The notes beneath the pieces were generated by a model. The model did not search any database, was not told the DNA's origin, and worked only from the letters and a program-made list of their open reading frames with translations. The translations under genes and the position numbers were made by a program. Positions 16,401 to 20,777 of a stretch of DNA of 20,777 nt are shown piece by piece; position 1 is the first letter of the stretch, and every line of letters begins with the position of its first letter. Source of the stretch: a virus; the IMG/VR virus record IMGVR_UViG_3300025141_000967, positions 1 through 20,777 of that record, one strand, 5' to 3'.

Positions 16401-16857
16401 GTTTGCATACTATGGCGCCCTCCCCAATACCGATGAAGCGGCAGCGTTGCCCAACGAACCGGTACTGGAAGTGCAAACTGCTCGCGGTAAAACCAAGCGC
16501 GAACGGGATGCAGCTATCGCCCAGGACGCTCTCAATCAATTGGGCATAGGCGGGCCCCCCGATGCCGATTCTCTTACGGAAGCTTTAGCCAATGCGCCAC
16601 TCGATGAACTGAGCGAGTTAACCCGTCACGAGACGGATCAAGCAGGGGGCTTGGGCACCCGGGACACAGGCGCCTATGGTACCCAACAGGATGTTATTGG
16701 GACTGGGCAGTTGGGTTCTGGCAACGCAATGGGAACACAGGGGCAATCCGAAACGGCAGACTTGGGTGGCGACGTGCAGCGTAGTGTTGAGAAGCAGGGC
16801 TCTCTAAGTTTAGGAAATGCTGACGGCAGACAGGGAGAGACGGGAGACGGTGAATGA
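13408..16857 (+). CDS. Very large baseplate hub-like structural protein
   Basis: This is a 1149-residue protein. Residues 1-130 are charged and Pro-rich (PPKKDPLPPP) and probably disordered. Around residues 220-310 is a beta-rich domain (SLVPRFRLFHMPEG, FIFSDRYSWQYRN, LTIHFQSITDLASQ). Residues 450-525 form a charged coiled coil. The domain at about 940-1003 (PGQYIYLNPVNMGLGDF, ELGIGGFYMITQCSHML, LETTIQCKFAYYG) has the 'pG..i.lnp....lG..Y.It..sH.....  .ett..c.....G' shape of hub proteins of the gp27/gpD type. The last 145 residues are Gly-, Gln- and Asp-rich low complexity. No lysozyme motif was seen. The hub role is inferred from this domain and from position. The stop overlaps the next start (ATGA). 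Confidence 0.72.
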   Translation: MPEDYDAQMSYDANAPEVSVSETGVIPVVQPDDKDIIIVAPPKKDPLPPPKSNKAKATGNIDRNAPRSGKLQMGTPAYYRAEKKAFEKKRDNKLEDIERTLHGPRVGKADAIKKANEQFAKDMEGAQKRLNMKKGGPSIKEARNKLLSDALTEEEERMLSTQSDQNYIIGNMLKFTQFLGQPDPHELDKLIMLHDYKGNLVNKLTVNRKLAPLMEATPLELSSLVPRFRLFHMPEGRGGALDEFIFSDRYSWQYRNAAGEVLSHRSSRGGGIGLKSFQWDTTGTDPFTAPRLMRATLTIHFQSITDLASQARGTNAGPTWYDLIMPRRNRTNIPKACSDDLPDIDAFLRDTWSPTKLKEIQKDERAYEVATGNFSLVAEVGYGKSTKNVLSKELNEAVDAARLVLNLSLENYKFRFREEGTIDLEIRYVASLEAALSNYDANLFSLTEDGAPSDLVKQLEQKKKEFGSLKSDISSPTGVVECAKKNATKIQTTAITAKAEKFQAEVKKIEEEIEILTRDYKLSMYGKFIQSLIKKQRLFFMDVSERDYAYGTFPTSRIAIDEVDREGIRGPGSAETSVSDLAGGDRTAMNDLIKKNSTKNKEGEEAVLASQFSSGISAQFDACHPIAPGKKRVYFFYLGELVNFYAGVLPDEDGRSIQRYEIILGDLSFLDYQAIGARRNAQGPTDHQDKDHATRGDTTFGAGSTITDDQMEEQITSPGSVYKVKKNLAYIPISLDGYNQWFIDKITNGNTIFTFKQFMKSLVSELLVGALQAVENKYVGEGLRNMLKEKNTVRNTVIFGRNMHLERGVVQREEILPNNQSSYLINMSLPPIEKTKTTLWDESTTHSTVRNDDLRSFLVISVGRLPYQEQIIDEDKNAHEGIFHLKIGTDKGILKSMEMARDGSAHIQDMNIMRAYNSMTDPGLGVIQQPYQAVCRTFGAGWFMPGQYIYLNPVNMGLGDFHSRFSLSRELGIGGFYMITQCSHMLSDGNLETTIQCKFAYYGALPNTDEAAALPNEPVLEVQTARGKTKRERDAAIAQDALNQLGIGGPPDADSLTEALANAPLDELSELTRHETDQAGGLGTRDTGAYGTQQDVIGTGQLGSGNAMGTQGQSETADLGGDVQRSVEKQGSLSLGNADGRQGETGDGE
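15598..15666 (+). repeat. Cluster of perfect inverted repeats inside the hub-like gene
   Basis: A perfect 10-bp inverted repeat with a 4-base loop lies at 15598-15621. It is followed within 23 bases by two overlapping palindromes, TTACCAATGGTAA (15644-15656) and AATGGTAATACCATT (15649-15663), the latter running into TTTTT. All are within coding sequence. The second pair can form a small terminator-like hairpin, and the two palindromes are mutually exclusive. Function is unknown. Confidence 0.55.
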
Positions 16858-18071
16858 AATTAAGTATAGGGAGCAACAACGCCACTTCTCGCGAAGGCTA
16901 CCTTGAAAGGTATGCGTATGCCCGTAATTATCCCCCTGGCATTCGTGATTATAGGAAGATTGATTTTTGGTATAACGAGATGCTCTTCGGGCGAGTGGAT
17001 TATGACGGCGAGGCAATTTATCCCTCTGAAGCCTTTTTAAAACAACTGGCGGGAGAGGCTAAGGAAAGCTATTTTGTGCTTAATTTTGTGGCGGACGCCT
17101 ATCGGGGGTTTCGCGAAACAATGAAAGCTCAAGAAGGCCAGCGTCACTTTATTCATCTCGAGGGTACCCCTTTTGAATCCCACTTCCAGCCTACTAATGG
17201 ATGGAAGAGTATCAATCAAGCCCACTCCTCCTATATTCAAAATTATTATAATTCTTACTTGCTCCCCTTTTTGGCAGAGCCAAGTCGGAAAGATGAGATT
17301 TTAAATTTTGACGATTTTGTGGAAGCCTTCGCACAGATGATTGATACTACGTCGCTCACGGCGCCCCTTACTAAGACGCAGTATATTAGTAGTAAGCAAG
17401 CCTCTCCTCTGAGCAGCGGACTTATGGTAGAATTTCAGAGGGGAGGACATGGCGAAGATGCTCCTAAGATTAATGATTTTATTAATAATATTAATTTTGA
17501 GTTGTATCGAGAAATGGCTAGCAAGCATGGGTTTGCTGTCGATGTTAATGCCCCGTGGCGACTAGTAGCTGATGTTGGATCGGATGCAATGCAGCGTTAT
17601 ATGTCAAACCATAATATAAGCTTGGGAAGTTTATTTGGTGAGTATTATTATAAAGCTTGTTTTTTTGACATCCCCTCTTTAAAAGTATACTTATTCGATT
17701 TTTATCAATATTTTCTCAATGCCTTCCCCAATATCCGAGCCCCGGTGGTGGGCGAAGTGGAGGGCGGAACTATTAACTTGACAACGGTTGAAAAACGTGC
17801 TATGATGAGCGTAGCTGAGTATGAAAGTAAGTATGATAATTTATTTTGGATTAGATTTTATTTATATGTGAGAGGAAAAGAGACTAACCAGGACTGGGAT
17901 CAGCATGATTTTGATCACCGCTCCCAACGTGCTAGTGATTTCCTGATTTATTCGGGAGAGGAAGTGGCGATGAAATATATCAATAAAGAGGTATTCATCC
18001 CAGTCAATCAATATGCCCGAGGGGTTAAAAAACGCAAGGGATCGTTTAGGCTTAAAAGAAAGAGAGAGTAA
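16854..18071 (+). CDS. Uncharacterised probable structural protein (405 residues)
   Basis: Function is not recognised with confidence. The ATG overlaps the stop of the hub-like gene by four bases (ATGA), with GGGAG upstream, so the two are translationally coupled and probably made at the same stage. Conspicuous segments are FGRVDYDGEAIYPSEAFLKQ, TAPLTKTQYISSKQASPLS, GFAVDVNAPWRLVADVGSD and a Lys/Arg-rich C-terminus (RGVKKRKGSFRLKRKRE). It is rich in Tyr and Phe with no signal peptide or membrane segment. The 'NAPWRLVAD' block is reminiscent of structural proteins in T4-like phages, but this is memory and not a search result. Its 3' end contains a sigma70-like promoter for the next genes. Confidence 0.75.
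   Translation: MKLSIGSNNATSREGYLERYAYARNYPPGIRDYRKIDFWYNEMLFGRVDYDGEAIYPSEAFLKQLAGEAKESYFVLNFVADAYRGFRETMKAQEGQRHFIHLEGTPFESHFQPTNGWKSINQAHSSYIQNYYNSYLLPFLAEPSRKDEILNFDDFVEAFAQMIDTTSLTAPLTKTQYISSKQASPLSSGLMVEFQRGGHGEDAPKINDFINNINFELYREMASKHGFAVDVNAPWRLVADVGSDAMQRYMSNHNISLGSLFGEYYYKACFFDIPSLKVYLFDFYQYFLNAFPNIRAPVVGEVEGGTINLTTVEKRAMMSVAEYESKYDNLFWIRFYLYVRGKETNQDWDQHDFDHRSQRASDFLIYSGEEVAMKYINKEVFIPVNQYARGVKKRKGSFRLKRKRE
17778..17806 (+). promoter_or_regulatory. Sigma70-type promoter inside the 405-residue gene
   Basis: TTGACA (17778-17783), a 17-bp spacer and TATGAT (17801-17806), with TGC directly before the -10 (extended -10). That is 11 of 12 matches to consensus with ideal spacing. Transcription would start near 17813 and reach the polymerase gene after a leader of about 260 bases that overlaps the upstream coding region. 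Confidence 0.72.
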
Positions 18072-18072
18072 A

Positions 18073-19263
18073 TTGAATAATGTTTTCACTGTTTTAGATT
18101 CAAGAAACGAGTGTTTAGGATATTATTACAACGGGGAAATTAAAGAGCATAAAACTCAAGATCAATTTATCACATGGGATTACAAACCAGAATTCCATGA
18201 TGACACTATTGAGTATGTAGAGTTGTATGCTTTTGGGAAGTCGTTGTCTGAAGTATGTCCCGAACACTTAAGAGAAGAATGGGAAAGGATGCAGGATAAA
18301 AAGGGCGCCTTTCAAAATGCATTAGTAATGGCCAAGGTAGATGCTCATAATGTATGTGCTTATGATGTTATTCCTCCGTGGTTTCTAAAAGAATATTCAC
18401 AAGTTAAATGTGATATTGTTGAATGGATTTTCTCCAATATGAATAAGCCGGTGAACTATGCGACGATGCTTAGTTTAGAAAAACTTTTTGCCGACATAAA
18501 AAATAATCTTTTGGATATAAATTTAAGTGCAATGAAGGGAGAATTCTCGTCGCTGGTTGTAAGACAGAACTTAAAGAAGTTGAGCACGGTAAGCAATACT
18601 CTCGCATATAATCAGTTTGGTTCTGTTACGGGGCGCCTTACCTTAGAGAAGGGGAGTTTCCCCATTCTTAATTTACCAAAGAACTTTAGAAAAGTGTTGA
18701 AACCCAACAATGATTTCTTTGTAGAGTTTGACTATAATGCAGCAGAGTTGAGAACCATGCTGGCGCTTATGGATATAGAGCAACCCCAAGAAGACATTCA
18801 TGATTGGAATGTACAGCACATCTTTAAGGATGGCTGCTCCAGGGAAGAGGCTAAGAAGCGAGTCTTCGCGTGGTTGTATAATCCTCAATCCAAAGACGAT
18901 CTTTTAAATAAAGCATACAAACGTGACGAAGTGTTGTCCAAGTATTGGGATGGTACCCAAGTTACCACCCCGTTTGGTAGGGTAATGGAAGCAGGCGAAC
19001 ATTACGCCTTAAACTACCTCATTCAAAGCACCACGAGCGATCTTGTCTTGGAGCAAGTGCTCAAAGTGAGCGAATTCCTTGAGGAAACCCCCTCCAAAAT
19101 AGTTTTTTTGATCCACGACAGTTTTGTGCTTGACATTCCTGCCGAATCGCGGTATAATATACCCGAGATCAAAAACATATTTGCGTCCAATCGGTTCGGA
19201 GAGTATATGGTTGGAGCCAGTGCAGGAAAAAACTTTGGAGCAATGAAAGAGATTAAAGTATGA
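18073..19263 (+). CDS. Compact family A DNA polymerase (polymerase domain only)
   Basis: Family A (Pol I-type) palm/fingers motifs, numbered from the TTG start: Thr186-Gly187-Arg188 (TGRL); motif A DYNAAELRTMLAL with Asp220; motif B R257-x3-K261-x3-F265-x3-Y269, matching E. coli Arg754, Lys758, Phe762 and Tyr766 in spacing; an NYLIQSTTSD helix; and motif C HDSFVLDIP with Asp349. Both catalytic Asp are present, but the usual Glu after motif C Asp is Ser. At about 396 residues it lacks 5'-nuclease and 3'-5' exonuclease domains. The frame also opens at ATG 18013, but that start would overlap the upstream gene by 59 bases and add only a Lys/Arg-rich stretch; TTG 18073 follows the upstream stop by one base and begins with a natural-looking strand (NNVFTVLDS). 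The exact start is uncertain. It may need a separate exonuclease subunit. Confidence 0.85.
   Translation: MNNVFTVLDSRNECLGYYYNGEIKEHKTQDQFITWDYKPEFHDDTIEYVELYAFGKSLSEVCPEHLREEWERMQDKKGAFQNALVMAKVDAHNVCAYDVIPPWFLKEYSQVKCDIVEWIFSNMNKPVNYATMLSLEKLFADIKNNLLDINLSAMKGEFSSLVVRQNLKKLSTVSNTLAYNQFGSVTGRLTLEKGSFPILNLPKNFRKVLKPNNDFFVEFDYNAAELRTMLALMDIEQPQEDIHDWNVQHIFKDGCSREEAKKRVFAWLYNPQSKDDLLNKAYKRDEVLSKYWDGTQVTTPFGRVMEAGEHYALNYLIQSTTSDLVLEQVLKVSEFLEETPSKIVFLIHDSFVLDIPAESRYNIPEIKNIFASNRFGEYMVGASAGKNFGAMKEIKV
19130..19158 (+). promoter_or_regulatory. Perfect sigma70 promoter inside the polymerase gene
   Basis: TTGACA (19130-19135), a 17-bp spacer and TATAAT (19153-19158) match the bacterial consensus 12 of 12 with ideal spacing. 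It lies in the codons just after polymerase motif C. Transcription would start near 19165, about 95 bases before the MazG-like start. Confidence 0.82.
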
Positions 19264-19574
19264 CGTATTATGACAAACTAGTTCGGGATAGAATCCCCGA
19301 AATCCTACAGAAGAAAAATAAAGAATTTGTAGCGTACAAGGCAGCAGATGGGGATTACTTCCGCTATTTGAAAAGGAAACTCATTGAAGAAGTCGATGAG
19401 TTTTTAGAGTCACCTTCATTGAAAGAGTTGGCAGATGTTCAAGAAGTTCTCAACGCCATTCTTAAAGATATGGATTATGTGCAAGCAGATTTGCGTCGGG
19501 AACGTGCTCTTAAAATAGAAGAACGCGGCGCTTTTGATGAGCGTTGGATTTTGGGGGAAGTGAAAGATGATTAA
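19260..19574 (+). CDS. MazG-type nucleoside triphosphate pyrophosphohydrolase
   Basis: This 104-residue protein should hydrolyse (d)NTPs to monophosphates and pyrophosphate. It opens with YDKLVRDRIPEIL, the standard N-terminus of the small MazG-like family. The metal-binding helices are E43-E44-V-D-E47 (EExxE) and E56-L-A-D59 (ExxD), the all-alpha NTP pyrophosphatase signature. The end reads ERALKIEERGAFDERWIL, also typical of the family. The ATG overlaps the polymerase stop by four bases (ATGA), and a consensus promoter lies 100 bases upstream, so it can be made with or without the polymerase. In a replication cassette it could clean up the nucleotide pool or alter host alarmone levels; the substrate cannot be told from sequence. 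Confidence 0.9.
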   Translation: MTYYDKLVRDRIPEILQKKNKEFVAYKAADGDYFRYLKRKLIEEVDEFLESPSLKELADVQEVLNAILKDMDYVQADLRRERALKIEERGAFDERWILGEVKDD

Positions 19575-20421
19575 TATCATCGGCATAGGATCCGCAGGAT
19601 GCGCTGTGGCTGATGCACTGCGGGCGTATGATACGGAGAACTATGAGTCCTATAAGATAGACGTGGGCTTACCTAAAGGTAAGAAGTGTTTTAGTGTAGC
19701 TCCTCGGATCAACCCTGAAGACTATGAGACTAAATTCCCAGCTCGTGTGGCGACAGCCCTTGCAAAGATTCGCGGTGACGTATTAGTAGTTATTGGGGGA
19801 GGCGGCGCAATTTCTAGTGCTGCTCTTCGAGTGTTGGAGTGTGTTACCTACAACAATAAAGTTGAGGTGTTCTATATTAAGCCGGATGAGAGTTTCATTA
19901 GTGAGGGGGCGATTATCTTAGATAAGATAGTGTACGGTATCTTGCAAGAGTACGCACGATCCGGCGCCATCGATAGAATGTACATGGTATCTAATGGTGA
20001 GATTGAGCGTGTAGTGGGAAACATCCCCCTCTCTTCTTACTACGAGAAGTTAAATGACATCATGGCTTCTACCTATCATATGATGAATGTGTACAAAAAC
20101 TCGTCGCCCGTCATTTCTAATCTCACCCAAGTTCCCACCCTCTCCCGTCTTTCGACGATAGGAGTAGCTACCTTTGAAAAGGTGGAGGATCAAATGTTCT
20201 TTCCGTTGGATTATGTGAGCGAGAAAGTATACTATTTTGCGATTAATAAGGAGCGATTGGATAAAGATAAAGAATTATTAGGAAAAATTAAATTAAGAAT
20301 TAAACAAGCAGATGCTACTATTAAGACAGGGTTTGGAGTGTACGCCACTTCTTATCCAGATGATTATGTCTACGTGGTGGCAAATGCCAAAATTATACAA
20401 GGAGTACAATATGATGACTAA
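19567..20421 (+). CDS. Candidate divergent FtsZ/tubulin-superfamily protein
   Basis: This is a 284-residue protein with no certain assignment, but its order of elements follows FtsZ. It has an N-terminal strand and Gly-rich turn INIIGIGSAGCAVADAL (compare FtsZ IxVIGVGGxGxNAV); GDVLVVIGGGGAISS at residues 70-84 in the place of the tubulin signature loop GGGTGTG; KVEVFYIKPDESF for the following strand; a long helix; DRMYMVSNGEIERVVGNIP at 136-154 (compare FtsZ 'VDTLIVIPNDRLLEIV...P'); a helix SSYYEKLNDIMAS; and SNLTQVPTLSRLSTIGVAT at 184-202 (compare 'LDFADVKTIM..KG.A.MG.G'). The catalytic Asp pair of the T7 loop is absent. It overlaps the MazG-like stop by eight bases. An alternative is another Rossmann-like nucleotide-binding protein. 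Confidence 0.62.
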   Translation: MINIIGIGSAGCAVADALRAYDTENYESYKIDVGLPKGKKCFSVAPRINPEDYETKFPARVATALAKIRGDVLVVIGGGGAISSAALRVLECVTYNNKVEVFYIKPDESFISEGAIILDKIVYGILQEYARSGAIDRMYMVSNGEIERVVGNIPLSSYYEKLNDIMASTYHMMNVYKNSSPVISNLTQVPTLSRLSTIGVATFEKVEDQMFFPLDYVSEKVYYFAINKERLDKDKELLGKIKLRIKQADATIKTGFGVYATSYPDDYVYVVANAKIIQGVQYDD

Positions 20422-20695
20422 GGTTTATACTGGAATGTTTAAGAAGAAAAATAATGAGTTACGGGAGATGACGTTTATGAAGTTGAGCGACATCCCTACA
20501 GCTTTTTTAGAGACAAAAATCAAAGCAGGTTCAAAAGACCGCGTGATGCCCAAGGGGATGGAGTTGGTGTGGGATGTGAAGGCGAAAGATTTTCGCGTCT
20601 TTAATTATTCCTCTCAGGTGGGAACACTTGACGAAGTGGCTTTTTCGGAGGAAGAAAAAAATAAACTTTTTGCAAACAAAAGCTTGACACCCTGA
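20411..20695 (+). CDS. Small Sm-like/SH3-barrel protein (WYL_2/DUF2693-like)
   Basis: This is a 94-residue protein. The frame is open further upstream, but ATG 20411 is chosen because AAGGAG lies at about 20399 at good spacing; it overlaps the preceding gene by 11 bases. The order 'FKKKNNELREMTFMKL', 'DIPTAFL', 'MELVWDVKAKDFRVFNY' fits a small beta-barrel family seen in phages (F.KkdGe.R.M.., then .VwD.....R.FN), known as WYL_2 or DUF2693 with an Sm-like fold. Its function is unknown; a nucleic-acid-binding role is possible from the fold. The C-terminus is charged (EEEKNKLFANK), and its last codons contain the -35 element of the next promoter. Confidence 0.75.
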   Translation: MMTKVYTGMFKKKNNELREMTFMKLSDIPTAFLETKIKAGSKDRVMPKGMELVWDVKAKDFRVFNYSSQVGTLDEVAFSEEEKNKLFANKSLTP

Positions 20696-20712
20696 TCTGG
20701 GTGTGTTATAAT
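20684..20712 (+). promoter_or_regulatory. Perfect sigma70 promoter with an operator-like palindrome
   Basis: TTGACA (20684-20689), a 17-bp spacer and TATAAT (20707-20712) match the consensus exactly, with TGT before the -10 (extended -10) and an A/T-rich UP-like stretch at 20651-20683. An 18-base inverted repeat (ACACCC-TGATCT-GGGTGT, 20687-20704) spans the spacer and could be a repressor site. Transcription would start near 20720. Confidence 0.88.
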
Positions 20713-20743
20713 GGGGATGTCGTTTAGATAAAAGGAGAAAATA

Positions 20744-20777
20744 ATGGCAATTGATATGAAGAAAATGCAAAGCAAAT
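20744..20777 (+). CDS. Start of an early gene, possibly single-stranded DNA-binding protein (truncated)
   Basis: Only eleven codons are visible (MAIDMKKMQSK) before the window ends. The Shine-Dalgarno AAAGGAG lies six bases before the ATG, about 25 bases after the predicted transcription start. The N-terminus resembles openings of gp32-like single-stranded DNA-binding proteins in some T4-like phages ('M.id..km..kl..l'), and the very strong promoter suits an abundant protein. The gene call is firm; the product is a guess. Confidence 0.6.
   Translation, partial: MAIDMKKMQSK

Overview
This window looks like part of a contractile-tailed phage genome (a myovirus of the wider T4 supergroup), or of a prophage or metagenomic contig from one. 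Every gene recognised or inferred lies on the + strand. The genes are tightly packed with strong Shine-Dalgarno sites, and no tRNA, CRISPR array or insertion sequence was seen. The recognisable proteins are T4-type: gp23-like capsid, gp13/gp14/gp15-like neck proteins, gp18-like sheath, gp19-like tube and gp26-like baseplate/chaperone protein. Gene order and protein sizes differ from T4 itself. The replication gene is a short family A polymerase, not the family B gp43 of T4, which suggests a deep-branching 'far-T4' relative. The host cannot be named; the promoters in the last 3 kb are textbook bacterial sigma70 type.

Region 1 (1-9.3 kb, head, neck and tail). The window opens inside the major capsid gene, which ends at a strong intrinsic terminator. 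Three neck genes follow, all starting with GTG. An oversized tail sheath and the tail tube come next. After the tube is a gp26-family gene whose last codons contain a perfect 9-bp hairpin and a run of seven T. A 47-codon ORF without a good Shine-Dalgarno follows in the +1 frame. This is where tail assembly chaperones with programmed frameshifts sit in many phages, just before the tape measure.

Region 2 (9.3-18.1 kb, tape measure and baseplate). A small conserved-looking protein precedes the tape measure protein. Then come a probable tube/baseplate protein, a LysM/gp53-like small protein, a very large hub-like protein, and a 405-residue protein not recognised with confidence.

Region 3 (17.8 kb to end, early/replication cassette). 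Three sigma70 promoters appear here (TTGACA, 17-bp spacer, TATAAT or TATGAT), two of them buried in coding sequence. They would drive a 396-residue polymerase-only family A DNA polymerase, a MazG-type nucleotide pyrophosphohydrolase, a protein that can be aligned by eye with the FtsZ/tubulin GTPase core, a small Sm/SH3-like protein, and the start of a gene that may encode a single-stranded DNA-binding protein. The most unusual points are the divergent FtsZ/tubulin-like gene within a replication cassette, the stripped-down polymerase with motif C reading His-Asp-Ser, and the hairpin/T7 recoding candidate at the end of the gp26-like gene.
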